Positions 16,457 through 24,782 are shown, numbered from the stretch's first letter. The stretch is 64,000 bases of DNA from JAJEEA01 sp965243615 (GCA_965243615.1 CBDEVO010000003.1:310001-374000); one strand, 5' to 3'. The notes: generated by a model from the letters alone, not told the origin. Numbers and translations are program-made.

Positions 16457-19400
16457 CGCAGGTGGCGGCCGCCCTTCAGCTTGCCGGCGCCGCCGCCGAG
16501 GAGGAGCAGGGGCAGGTCGACGCCGAGGTGCCGGGTGCTGTTCGAGATGCCCGCCCCGTAGAGGATCGTCATGTTGTCGAGGAGCGAGCCGTCGGCGTCC
16601 TCGGCGGCGCGGAGGCGGGCGAGGTAGCCGGCCGTCAGCTCGGTGTGGTACGCGTTGATCTTCGACATCACCGCGATGCGCTCGGGGTCGTCCTCGTGGT
16701 GCGAGAGCGGGTGGTGGGCGTCGGGCACCCCGATCTGCGGGTACGAGCGGGTGCTCTGCTCGCGGCCCATCATGAACGTGACGACGCGGGTGAGGTCGGC
16801 CTGGAGGGCGAGGAACTGCAGGTCGAACATCAGCCCGAGGTGGTCCTCGAAGACCCGCGGCGGGGCCGACGGCTGCTCGGTGAACGACGGCTCGACATCG
16901 CGCTGCCGCTCGGCGATCTCGATGCGGCGCTCGACGTCGCGCACCGCCTCGGTGTACTCGTCGAGCTTGACGCGGTCGCGCAGCCCCACCTCGACCTTCA
17001 GGTCGGCGAGCTTGTCGGTGACCGAGTCGAGGATGCTCTGCTTCTGCCGCCGGCGCGCCCGCCGCACCGCGGGGTCGGCCGACCCGCTGTCGCCGAAGAG
17101 GCGCTCGAACACCGCGCGGGGGTTGTTCTCCATCGGCAGGGGCATCGTCGGGGTGCGCCACGAGATGGTCTGCGTGTAGGCGCAGCTCAGGCCGGCGGTG
17201 CACTGCCCGGCGTTGGCGAACTTGTCCATCGACACCTCGAGCGAGCCGAGCTGGGTGGTCTTGCCGAGCTCGCGCGCGAGGATCTGGTCCATCGAGGTGC
17301 TGGCGAGCACGTCGGTCTCGTTCTGCCCGCCGCGCGGCGTCCCCGTGAGGAACGACGCCGACGCCCCGGCGTGCACGTAGGCCCACGACGCCCGGAGGCC
17401 CGAGACGACCAGCATCTGCTCGCGGAACGGCGCGAGCGGCTCGAGGATCGGGGTCAGCTCGAAGTCGCGGCCCTCGCGCTCCGGCGTCCAGTACTGCATG
17501 GCCATGCCGTTGGGCACGTAGATGGCCTGGAACCGGTGGATCGGCCTCGCGGCCGTTCTCGAGAGCGCGGTCAGCGCCGGCGACATCGCGTCGAGGAAGG
17601 GCAGCCCCGACCAGCGGTAGTCGTCGGCCGCCGCCTCGCGGACGACCGCGCGCACCGTCGGCCGGTCCGCGTGCGCCAGGCCGCGGCCGAGGGCGTACGA
17701 CATCAGTTTCTCGGTCACCGTGTCCGCGAACCGCTCGGGCCGGTCGAGCAGCCACGCGCGCAGGCCGGCCATGCCCTCCACCCGCCGTCCGCTCGGCAGG
17801 GTCGCCGTCGCGTCGATGGGGTTGCCGAACTCGTCCCGCGTCCGCCACCCGCCGAGCCCGTCGTACTGCTCGAGCGCGAAGCCCGGCGGGTCGATCGACG
17901 CATGGCAGGTCGCGCACGCCGGGGCCTGCCGGTGGCGCTCGAGGCGCTCGCGGACCGAGGTCGTGCGCCCGCCGCCCTCCCCCTCGGGCAACGCCGGCAC
18001 GTCGGGCGGCGGCGAGGGCGGAGGCGCGCCGAGAATGGTGTCGAGCAGCCACTTGCCGCGCAGCACCGGCGACGTGCGGGTCGGGTACGACGTCAGCGCG
18101 AGCAGCCCGCCGTGCCCGAGGAGGCCGCCGCGCTGCGTCAGGTCGGGCAGATCGACGCGGCGGAACCGGCTGCCGTAGACGCCGGGGATGCCGTAGTGCC
18201 GGGCCAGCCGCTCGTTGACGAACGTGTAGTCGGCGTCGAGCAGGTCGAGCACGCTGCGGTCGTCGCGCAGGGTGCTGGCGAGGAACAGGGTCGTCTCCCG
18301 CCGGAACGCCTCGACGAGGTTGTCGTCGAAGTCGGGGTACGGCACGGGGTCGCCCTTGACGTCCTCGAGGTTGCGCAGGTGCAGCCACTGCATGGCGAAG
18401 TCGTCGACGAGCGACCGGGCGCGAGGATCGGCCAGCATGCGCCGGACCTGCTCGTCGAGGACCGCGGGCTCGCTCAGCCCGCCTTCCTCGACCGCGTCGA
18501 GCAGCGCGTCGTCGGGGATGCTGCCCCAGAGGAAGAAGGACAGCCGCGAGGCGACCTCGACGTCGCTCAGCCGGTACGGCGCGCCCGGGGCCGCCCCCGC
18601 CGGATCGCGCTCCATGCGGAGCAGGAAGTCGGGATCCACCAGCATTCGCTCGAGCGCGAGCTGGATGCCGGCGTCGAAGCCACCGCCGTCCTCGCGGCCG
18701 CTGTCGAAGAAGCCGAGCAGCGTGTCGAGGTCGGCCGCCGTCACCGGCCGGCGATAGGCGCGCCGGGCGAGCCGCGACACGATCTCGGCCGCGCACGCCC
18801 GCTCGTCGGCCAGCGCCGCCCCCGCGTCCGGCCGGCAGGTGAAGATGGCGCGACGGCTGGGCGTGTCCCCGGGCCCCGCCGGGTCGTAGGGCCCGCCGAT
18901 GCCGACGGCGGCGACCGCGGCGTTGCCGTGATAGGCCTCGTCGTTCGACAGCACCTCGCCCGCCTGCCGCGGCAGCAGGATGCCCTCGGGCTCCCAGACG
19001 TTGCGGACGAACGACACGCCCACGGTGCGCGGCCCCGCCTCGACCGGGAAGCGGACCTCGAGGGCCTCGTCGGCCGTCTGCAGGTACGCCTCCCACTCGG
19101 GGTCGCCCCGCTCCGCGATGGTGAACGTCAACGGCGCGGGCCGGCCGTGGTCCTCGCCCCCGACCGTGAAACGCTTCACCAGCTCGCCGTCGATGCGGAC
19201 GTCGAGGAGGTGCTCGCTGCCCATGCCGAGGATGTAGTCCTGCCAGTTCGACCGCAACTCGATCTTGACGAGGTACTCGCCGTCGACCGGGAAGTGGTGG
19301 GGGATTGCCACGCCCCCCCGGGAGCCGAGGGGCAGGGCTTCGCTCTGCCGGTCGTCCTGCAGCAGCAGCAGCGGCACGTCGAACGTCTCGAAGGCGGGCG

Positions 19401-19986
19401 CGGCCGGCGGCAGGCCCACCGCGAGGCGGCTGATGGTACGCGCCGCCGACAGGTAGCGCTCGAGCTGCGCGGTCGAGATGGACAGCACGTCGGCGTTGTT
19501 GTCGAAGCCGGTGTCCGACGTTTCGTCGCCGGGCAGGAGCGGGGTCACGTCGAGATCGAGGGCGAGGAGGTCGCGAATGGCGTTGCGGTACTCGGTGCGG
19601 TTGAGCCGGTGGACGGTGCTGGTCCGTCCCGGATCGGGGTTCGCCGCCGCCGCGCGGTCGATGTCGGCCTCGAGCCGGGCCGCCACCGCGTCGTAGGTCG
19701 CCGCAGCGGGCCGCGGCCGGCCCGGCGGCGGCATCGCTCCGGTCCGCAGCTTGGCGATCACCCGCTCCCAGACGTCCGCGTCGCGGCTCGGGTCGGCGGC
19801 GTCGACGGTGGCCGCCGCGAGGCTGAGCCCCCCGGTCAGCAGCCGGTCGTTGTGGCAGGCCACGCAGTAGCGATCGAGGACCTCGCGCGTGGGCTCCGCC
19901 GCCTCCTGCGCGGCCAGCGGCGTGGCCGCCGCGAGCCCCACGATGGCGGCCAGCGCCGAAACCAGGAGCGTTCTCCCGAGCCGCAT
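16291..19986 (-). CDS. Giant fusion: DUF1587/1592/1588/1585 haem protein joined to DUF1552, 3' end replaced
   Basis: 1231-residue exported protein. Signal peptide, then haem motif CVACH (41-45), then the DUF1587-DUF1592-DUF1588-DUF1585 series with a second motif CATCH near residue 692 (the 'Planctomycete cytochrome C' type). At about residue 793 (YRWSG then LPFLDAM) it passes directly into a DUF1552 protein (VPNGMAMQYW). These are normally two adjacent genes. The fusion lacks the last part of the first protein and the twin-arginine start of the second. The C-terminus is also lost: after NADLLMR the frame continues through antisense mazF. The start at ATG 19986 has GGAAGGAG six bases upstream. 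Function is unknown; the families are linked to redox or polymer breakdown. Confidence 0.75.
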   Translation of the reverse strand: MRLGRTLLVSALAAIVGLAAATPLAAQEAAEPTREVLDRYCVACHNDRLLTGGLSLAAATVDAADPSRDADVWERVIAKLRTGAMPPPGRPRPAAATYDAVAARLEADIDRAAAANPDPGRTSTVHRLNRTEYRNAIRDLLALDLDVTPLLPGDETSDTGFDNNADVLSISTAQLERYLSAARTISRLAVGLPPAAPAFETFDVPLLLLQDDRQSEALPLGSRGGVAIPHHFPVDGEYLVKIELRSNWQDYILGMGSEHLLDVRIDGELVKRFTVGGEDHGRPAPLTFTIAERGDPEWEAYLQTADEALEVRFPVEAGPRTVGVSFVRNVWEPEGILLPRQAGEVLSNDEAYHGNAAVAAVGIGGPYDPAGPGDTPSRRAIFTCRPDAGAALADERACAAEIVSRLARRAYRRPVTAADLDTLLGFFDSGREDGGGFDAGIQLALERMLVDPDFLLRMERDPAGAAPGAPYRLSDVEVASRLSFFLWGSIPDDALLDAVEEGGLSEPAVLDEQVRRMLADPRARSLVDDFAMQWLHLRNLEDVKGDPVPYPDFDDNLVEAFRRETTLFLASTLRDDRSVLDLLDADYTFVNERLARHYGIPGVYGSRFRRVDLPDLTQRGGLLGHGGLLALTSYPTRTSPVLRGKWLLDTILGAPPPSPPPDVPALPEGEGGGRTTSVRERLERHRQAPACATCHASIDPPGFALEQYDGLGGWRTRDEFGNPIDATATLPSGRRVEGMAGLRAWLLDRPERFADTVTEKLMSYALGRGLAHADRPTVRAVVREAAADDYRWSGLPFLDAMSPALTALSRTAARPIHRFQAIYVPNGMAMQYWTPEREGRDFELTPILEPLAPFREQMLVVSGLRASWAYVHAGASASFLTGTPRGGQNETDVLASTSMDQILARELGKTTQLGSLEVSMDKFANAGQCTAGLSCAYTQTISWRTPTMPLPMENNPRAVFERLFGDSGSADPAVRRARRRQKQSILDSVTDKLADLKVEVGLRDRVKLDEYTEAVRDVERRIEIAERQRDVEPSFTEQPSAPPRVFEDHLGLMFDLQFLALQADLTRVVTFMMGREQSTRSYPQIGVPDAHHPLSHHEDDPERIAVMSKINAYHTELTAGYLARLRAAEDADGSLLDNMTILYGAGISNSTRHLGVDLPLLLLGGGAGKLKGGRHLRYSPDTSNADLLMRETGSRNQRDSVSSDVNTQIPTEVVASNRSFWTMTAGRGLPA

Positions 19987-20287
19987 CGTCATCTCCTTCC
20001 GGAAACCGGTCGGGTTCCCCGAGCCTTCGATCCTACCCCCGGCCCGGATCCGGCGCAATGGCCGTCGCGACTCTGCTTGACGGGCGCCTCGGCAGGGGTT
20101 TGATGTGGAGCAGGGGCGTTCAACCGACCTTCTCCCCGAAGATCTCGGTGTCCCGGGTCGTGTCGGAGAACCCTGGGAACACCGCCGCCATCTTGCCGAT
20201 GATCAGGTATTCGACCCCGTGGCTCTCAAGCGCTGTGCAGATACCCGACCGTGATCCGGTACTGCCGATTCGCCCGAACGGCGGCCG
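19987..20287. other. Intergenic region with a decayed gene tail
   Basis: This holds the leader of the DUF1592-DUF1552 gene and, on the minus strand, a 40-codon remnant described separately (20120-20245). Nothing else is supported. Confidence 0.5.
20120..20245 (-). pseudogene. Remnant resembling a nucleotidyltransferase-fold protein
   Basis: The minus-strand frame reads ALESHGVEYLIIGKMAAVF and then PGFSDTTRDTEIF before a stop. The pattern of hydrophobic strand, GK/GG, a gap, and R.T.D.(D/E) matches the start of MNT/AbiEii-like nucleotidyltransferases, where D.D binds metal. Only about 40 codons remain, with no start or downstream domain. Identification is by pattern only. Confidence 0.35.
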
Positions 20288-20608
20288 TCAATCCGCCAAG
20301 CGCGCGCTGACCAGCCGGTTGAGGCTCACGCCCTCCTCGGCCGCCCGCAGCACGAGGGCCCGATGGGTCTCCGGCGGCACGCGGACCAGGAACTTCCCGC
20401 TGTACGCGCGGTCCGCGAGCGGGGCCGGCGGCGTCTCGGCGTTGGCCTGCATGTCCGAGAGCACGTCGTGCACGAGCCCGCGAATCCCCGAGAACGCCTC
20501 TTCCGCCGTGGCCGCCAGCCAACTGAGCGAGGGGAACTCGGCGCAGAGCCCCACGTGCTCGCCGTCGTCCGGCGACCAGGTCACGCGATACGTGTAGTGA
20601 TCGGTCAT
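20288..20608 (-). CDS. hicB: HicB-family antitoxin
   Basis: 106 residues. The N-terminal partial RNase-H fold (YRVTWSPDDGEHVGLCAEFP, then LSWLAATAEEAFSGIRGLV) is followed by a ribbon-helix-helix DNA-binding tail (KFLVRVPPETHRALVLRAAE, then EGVSLNRLVSARLA). HicB neutralises the HicA ribonuclease and represses its own operon. The ATG overlaps the hicA stop (ATGA), the usual hicA-hicB order. Confidence 0.88.
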   Translation of the reverse strand: MTDHYTYRVTWSPDDGEHVGLCAEFPSLSWLAATAEEAFSGIRGLVHDVLSDMQANAETPPAPLADRAYSGKFLVRVPPETHRALVLRAAEEGVSLNRLVSARLAD

Positions 20609-20855
20609 TCCGCGGCCTCCGCCCTCTCGACCGCCCTGAGAACCTGACGCACCTGATACTCGCCTTGGCCATCCCGTCGGCGTTCTGGATGTTCACCCGC
20701 GGATCGCCCGGCCATGGCGTCCGGTACACTCGATGGCTCGTGCCCGCCTGCCGCGGCGGTCCGAAGTACGCGTCGCACACCTTCACGAGGTCCCGAAAGC
20801 GGACGGTCGCCGGGCTTTCCCGCGCCCTGCGGATGATGACAGCGGCCTGCGTCAC
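20605..20855 (-). pseudogene. hicA: HicA toxin interrupted by a frameshift
   Basis: The frame from GTG 20855 gives a good HicA: RFRDLVKVCDAYFGPPRQ, the catalytic-His region GTSHRVYRTPW, then PGDPRVNIQNADGMAKA. At about 20669 the family sequence jumps to another frame (YQVRQVLRAVERAEAAE), which ends at the expected stop 20605 overlapping hicB. A net one-base loss (or two-base gain) at AAGGCGAGTATCAG separates them. The toxin is broken unless this is a sequencing error; the active His lies before the shift. Confidence 0.75.
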
Positions 20856-20999
20856 CCGCGTATGATATCACTAACGATACCACCAGCGGGGACGGCGAAG
20901 CGCCCGGCACGACCGCCGACGGAACCCCGGACGTCGCCACCGCCTGCCCGGACCCCACCGCCTTGCGACGCCGGTTTCCGCGTCGGCGCGCCGCACCGG

Positions 21000-21028
21000 T
21001 TGAGACCCGGTCGAACGGGATGCTACGA
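21000..21028 (+). promoter_or_regulatory. Sigma-70-type promoter of the helix-turn-helix gene
   Basis: TTGAGA (21000-21005) and TACGAT (21023-21028) are 17 bases apart and lie 42 bases before ATG 21070. Both boxes match the housekeeping consensus at four of six positions or better, in a locally AT-richer stretch. Confidence 0.5.
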
Positions 21029-21069
21029 TTTTCGTCAGCTTCTCACACAAGCAAAGAGAAACAGCCGGC

Positions 21070-21792
21070 ATGCCGCGGCGCACGCAAGAGGCGGACGATC
21101 GCTACTTCCAACAGCACGGCCTCACTGCCCAGGCGCCGCGGGCGCTGAACGCGGCGTTGCGGCAGGCGATCGCCAGCCTGCGCCGCACGCTCTACGCGCC
21201 GTCGGTCAGCGAGCTCACGGCGTCGGAGCTCGCGGTGCTCCGGCAGGCCGGCGTCGACGTGGACGACCACCCGGACCGCGACGACCCGCTGGCGACCTAC
21301 GTCACCTCCTTTGGCGCCATCCTGGCCACGTGTCTCACCCCGGCGCAGGCGGCCGCCCGCCTCGGAGGCATCACCCAGGTTCGGATCCGCCAGATGATCC
21401 GCGAGGGCGCGTTGTACGCCGTCCGGATCGAGAACCGCTGGAAGATCCCCCTCTTTCAGTTCGACCGCGACGGCCTCGTCCCGAACGTCGGCCAGGTGAA
21501 CGCGGCCGTGCCGCGCACGCTCGACCCCGTATCGGTGCTGCGCTGGTACACGGCCCCGGATTCGCAGCTCGAGACGGCCGACGGGCGTGCGCTCAGCCCG
21601 CTCCAGTGGCTCAAGGCCGGGCTGCCCCTCAGATACAGGAGCCAGGAACGCCGCCACCAAGCGTGGCCCAGGGAACCGATCCCACCGCCCGAACAGGGTG
21701 GGCCCGTGCCGATGTGTAGTGAGTTGTTACTGCAAGAGAGAGAAACAGATGAGTATCAGGCGTCGTCAGAAGGCATCGGACGTGTTCCGTGA
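21070..21792 (+). CDS. Helix-turn-helix, MbcA/ParS-like antitoxin-type protein with altered C-terminus
   Basis: 240-residue frame. Residues 90-135 form an excisionase-like helix-turn-helix (LTPAQAAARLGGITQVRIRQ, then REGALYAVRIENRWKIP). Residues 160-195 (LDPVSVLRWYTAPDSQLE, RALSPLQWLKAG) resemble the toxin-binding tail of Xre/MbcA/ParS antitoxins. Family proteins end about there; the last 45 residues here look unrelated and overlap the start of the next gene by 44 bases. No RES-type toxin follows. The identification is by recalled pattern; the C-terminal replacement is inferred. Confidence 0.55.
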   Translation: MPRRTQEADDRYFQQHGLTAQAPRALNAALRQAIASLRRTLYAPSVSELTASELAVLRQAGVDVDDHPDRDDPLATYVTSFGAILATCLTPAQAAARLGGITQVRIRQMIREGALYAVRIENRWKIPLFQFDRDGLVPNVGQVNAAVPRTLDPVSVLRWYTAPDSQLETADGRALSPLQWLKAGLPLRYRSQERRHQAWPREPIPPPEQGGPVPMCSELLLQERETDEYQASSEGIGRVP

Positions 21793-22195
21793 CGCGGAAT
21801 TCCTCTTCGCCGGCAAGACGAGTGATTTCGGTAAGGCATTTCCCGATATCAAGGATCTCGAGGTCAAGGTCACGGAGGAAGGGCGCGGGCTGCTCTATGG
21901 CCCCAGAACAGGAACCTATACCAGAGCGAACTTTCCTGGCGAGTACGTCAACTGTAGCAACACGCTCTGCTACAACGGCGGATTCTCGCTCGGAAATCTG
22001 GTGCGCGGGATGGTGTATGGCCGGGAACAGGAACGAGAATGGGAGTACGTCTTCTGTCAGGGTCATGAAGGCTCCCCGAAAGGACGTCGGAACTATGGGC
22101 CGTGTCCAAACGGTTTCAACGTGAAGATTAAGATCGTCCACCACGAGAAGGGAGATCAGATTGCCAAGGCCAAACCGTATGACCCTTGTCCGTGA
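21749..22195 (+). CDS. Hypothetical cysteine-containing protein
   Basis: 148 residues, no family recognised. There is no signal peptide or membrane helix. Five cysteines lie in the C-terminal two thirds (YVNCSNTLCYNGGFSLG, YVFCQGHEGSP, YGPCPNGFNVKIKI, final DPCP). Base composition is clearly less GC-rich than the surroundings, which suggests recent arrival. Start ATG 21749 follows an AGAGAGA purine tract. It overlaps a short downstream frame by 17 bases, so the two may be translated together. Confidence 0.55.
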   Translation: MSIRRRQKASDVFRDAEFLFAGKTSDFGKAFPDIKDLEVKVTEEGRGLLYGPRTGTYTRANFPGEYVNCSNTLCYNGGFSLGNLVRGMVYGREQEREWEYVFCQGHEGSPKGRRNYGPCPNGFNVKIKIVHHEKGDQIAKAKPYDPCP

Positions 22196-22313
22196 CCATG
22201 AGAACGCCGACGGCTGGAGCTATCGGCCGCATCCAGATAAAGATCCAAGGGTCTTCGTGCCCTACTGTCTCTGCGGACGTGGCAAAAAACGCACCCCGAA
22301 CCATAATCATTGA
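22179..22313 (+). CDS. Possible small Cys/His-rich protein (44 residues)
   Basis: A short frame beginning inside the preceding gene reads MTLVRDHENADGWSYRP, then PYCLCGRGKKRTPNHNH and a stop. The CxC followed by His-rich end could bind zinc. The 17-base overlap, continued lower GC and absence of any other frame favour translation, but nothing proves it. Confidence 0.35.
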   Translation: MTLVRDHENADGWSYRPHPDKDPRVFVPYCLCGRGKKRTPNHNH

Positions 22314-22361
22314 GGGGCTACCGGCTTTCGACGTGAAGGCCGCCAAGAAGAAGCGGCTTCG

Positions 22362-22841
22362 TTGACCATACTTGACAACATTCGAGACGAACCCTCGGTT
22401 CCGGGTGATCGAATCCGATGCCCAGACAACTTGCCACTGTTCTTGACGGGACCGGGCAAAGTCACCGCCGACGGCAGAGGCTTCCACCGTCCTCTCGCCG
22501 AGCACAAGCACTGGGCCGACGGCGGCCGGACCGCGCTCGACAACCTGGTGCTGCTGCGCCGCCGTCACCATCGGGCGGTGCACGAGGAGGGGTTCCTCGT
22601 CACGATGGACGCGGCCGGGACCGCGCGTTTCGCGCATCCGGACGGCCGCCCGATCGAGGAGGCGCCGCCTGCGCCGGCATGAACGGGGCCGGCGCTGCAG
22701 CCCACGGACGAGGGCCTGGCAGCGGCGGGCATCGAGATCGGCGTCGACACGGCGACGCCCTCGTGGGGCGGCGAGCGCCTTGACCTCGACCGGGCGATGC
22801 ACGTGCTGTGGCAGCCCCGCCGCGAGCCGCCCACGGAATGA
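22362..22841 (+). pseudogene. Remnant of a DUF222/13E12-type HNH endonuclease
   Basis: The C-terminal HNH part survives: EHKHWADGGRTALDNLVLLR, then RRHHRAVHEEGF and AHPDGRP. After a stop, the family's usual tail continues in another frame (DEGLAAAGIEIGVDTATPSW, then ERLDLDRAMHVLWQPRRE) to 22841. The large N-terminal DUF222 domain is missing. The catalytic His-Asn-His set is partly present, but the gene is broken at both ends. Confidence 0.6.
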
Positions 22842-23076
22842 GCTGCGCCGGACCGCGGCGTCTCTGGGTGTCGGCTCCGCCTCGCGGGTCACGGCGCCCC
22901 TCGCGGGCAGGCCGGCACGGGGTGTCCCTTGCGGGCACGCCAGCAAGAGTGGCAGGTAGATCCGCCTCGGGCCGGGACGCCTTCCTCTTCATCGACGGTG
23001 AACCGCGGTGACTTCGCGGGGAGCCCGCGTGACGTTGCGCTCTCCGTCGGTCTGTGAGACCGGCCCCCTCAGCCGG

Positions 23077-23299
23077 CTGTGGCATGATGAACCGGAGTTG
23101 CGGGCTGGGAGACATCACCCGGGATGGCTGCACTTGACGTCACGCCGCCGTCCGGTGCCCCCGGAACCGGCCCGCCGCCACGAGGCCCCGCACCGCCTCT
23201 GGCGCTGGAGAACGGCGACCGGCTCACGAGATGCGAGTTCGAGCACCGCTACGCCCTGCGGCCTGGCTGAAGAAGGCGCAACCCATCGAAGAAAGCGTC
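23077..23299 (+). pseudogene. Decayed second copy of the Uma2 gene 5' end
   Basis: From ATG 23124 the frame MAALDVTPPSGAPG, then LENGDRLTRCEFEHRYALRP parallels the start of the intact Uma2 gene at 25366 (MAELDVTSRSGAPG, LENGDRLTRCEFERRYALRP). The upstream ctgtggcatgatg (23077-23089 and 25332-25344) is also shared. A frameshift after YALRP is followed by LKKAQPIEESV in the next frame, and then similarity ends. It is therefore a truncated duplicate of the promoter and first 60 codons. Confidence 0.75.
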
Positions 23300-23337
23300 T
23301 CCAACGAGTCCCAGCCGCCCCTGGACAGGCGCGCAAG

Positions 23338-24000
23338 CTATCTTTCGGCGGTACCGGGAGAGCGGCGGGGTGTTGAGAATGGCGCATACTTTAGGTCTGT
23401 AACCGCCAAGGGGTGACCTTGGTCTGCCGCAAGGCGCAACCAGCGCTCGGCTTCGCTCAGGTCCTCTGGAACACCCCAGCCGTTCTGGTACATTTGTCCG
23501 AGGTTCCACTGCGCGTGGTCGTGACCTTGGTTTGCCGCCAAGCGATACCAGCGCACGGCCTCGCTGGCGTCTTCGGGAACACCATGGCCGTAATTGTACA
23601 TTTCCCCGAGGGAGCACTGCGCTTCGTCATGACCTTGGTCCGCCGCGAGGCGGTACCAGCGCACGGCTTCGCTGTAGTCCTGCGGAACACCCTTGCCGCT
23701 ATCGTACATATGTCCGAGGCAGCACTGCGCGCGGTCGTGACCTTGGTCCGCCGCGAGGCGGTACCAGCGCACGGCTTCGCTGTGATCCTGTGGAACACCC
23801 TTGCCGAACTCGTACATGACTCCGAGTCTGTACTGCTCCGCGGCGCTCGTCTCGTGGCCGCCGTCCAGGCCGAAGGGCCTCTCCGCGTCGGATCGCGCGA
23901 TATCCGCCAGTCCGCGCGTGACCAAGTCGCCGGGTACATGGGCGGCGATGTCGCGCCGGTGGGTCGAACATTCGAGTCCGGTCCGTTTGCCTTGCGTCAT
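23338..24000 (-). CDS. Sel1-like repeat protein
   Basis: 220 residues without signal peptide, so probably cytoplasmic. Four near-identical 36-residue Sel1 repeats occupy about 70-205 (SEAVRWYRLAADQGHDRAQC, with GVPQDYSEAVRWYRLAADQG in the next). The repeats remain close at DNA level with a 108-base period, showing recent expansion. Sel1 repeats are alpha-solenoids that bind protein partners. Its ATG overlaps the stop of the J-domain gene (ATGA), so the two are co-translated and may act together. ATG 24000 is chosen over an open upstream extension. Confidence 0.82.
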   Translation of the reverse strand: MTQGKRTGLECSTHRRDIAAHVPGDLVTRGLADIARSDAERPFGLDGGHETSAAEQYRLGVMYEFGKGVPQDHSEAVRWYRLAADQGHDRAQCCLGHMYDSGKGVPQDYSEAVRWYRLAADQGHDEAQCSLGEMYNYGHGVPEDASEAVRWYRLAANQGHDHAQWNLGQMYQNGWGVPEDLSEAERWLRLAADQGHPLAVTDLKYAPFSTPRRSPGTAER

Positions 24001-24782
24001 GGCGCCTGCGCCTCCAGAGCTGCGAGTTCTCGTCGCGCCGCGCCAATCCGGTCGGAGAGGGATGCCGCCATCTCGGCCAGCAGGTTCTCGCCCGCTTGTG
24101 AACCCACGTTGCACTTCTCGTAGAGGGCGTAGAGTTCACCCGCTTGAAGCGCCTCGATACCTTGGCTGATGCTGTCGAGACGCTGCCGCACCTGGGCGAT
24201 CTGGCGGATCACGCGGACGAGTTCGGCGGCAACGCCCCTCCCCGGAACAGACTCCGGGCTCGCTTCCCACGCCGAGAGCAGCGCCGCCAGCGCCTCGGCA
24301 TCCTGCCGCTGGTAGGCGTGGTTGACCTTCGCCATCCATTCGTGGCGACGTTCACGTTCGTCGTCAGTCGCTGCCAGGTCGGGATGAAGCCTGCGGGCGA
24401 TGGTCCGGTACAGCGTCTTGATCTCCGCGGGTGGGTCGAACGGAGATGTCGGTTCGCGAGACGCTCGACCATGGACCTCGGCCGACGACGACTCCGCCGT
24501 CGCCCGGGCCTTGGAGGCCGCTGCCCGCATCGCGTCGTCCGCCGGCACCTTGGCAGCTCGGACTTCAGCTATGCGAGCCTGGAGCTCGTCGAGCTCGGCG
24601 TATCGGACGCCAACGACCCGCAGATATTCGGCCCTGAAGGCAGCGAGCTCCGCCTTGAGAGTCGAGAGTCGGAGTTCCTGTTCTACGAGAGTGGCCTTCA
24701 GCGCGGCCAGTTCGCCCCGCTTGAGTTCGAGCTCGCGTTCTTCAGGACTCTGTAGCCGCGCGGGAAGTCGCGTGCCGGTCAT
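23997..24782 (-). CDS. Coiled-coil J-domain protein
   Basis: 261 residues. The N-terminal half is a long coiled coil (ELELKRGELAALKATLVEQE, LRLSTLKAELAAFRAEYLRV). Residues about 120-165 are a J-domain with its essential HPD motif (IKTLYRTIARRLHPDLAATD). A further helical segment follows. J-domains stimulate Hsp70 ATPases; no Hsp70 gene is in the window. Start ATG 24782 overlaps the stop of an upstream decayed frame (ATGA), and its own stop overlaps the Sel1 gene, which implies a former operon of at least three genes. Confidence 0.8.
   Translation of the reverse strand: MTGTRLPARLQSPEERELELKRGELAALKATLVEQELRLSTLKAELAAFRAEYLRVVGVRYAELDELQARIAEVRAAKVPADDAMRAAASKARATAESSSAEVHGRASREPTSPFDPPAEIKTLYRTIARRLHPDLAATDDERERRHEWMAKVNHAYQRQDAEALAALLSAWEASPESVPGRGVAAELVRVIRQIAQVRQRLDSISQGIEALQAGELYALYEKCNVGSQAGENLLAEMAASLSDRIGAARRELAALEAQAP

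Noticed and set aside
16391..20103. Very long open frames on both strands opposite the DUF1592-DUF1552 gene
   Set aside because: They are GC-driven shadow frames, rich in Arg/Ala/Pro, without any recognisable domain; the minus-strand frame with haem and DUF motifs is the real gene.
20058..20597. Plus-strand frame of 179 codons before HicAB
   Set aside because: It is antisense to hicB and the nucleotidyltransferase remnant; no domain.
20848..20890. Inverted repeat GTAT...ATAC around the hicA start as an operator
   Set aside because: Arms are only four to five bases and imperfect; the region is AT-richer by chance.
23400..23830. 108-base near-identical repeats
   Set aside because: They are the Sel1 codon repeats of a single gene, not a CRISPR or mobile repeat.
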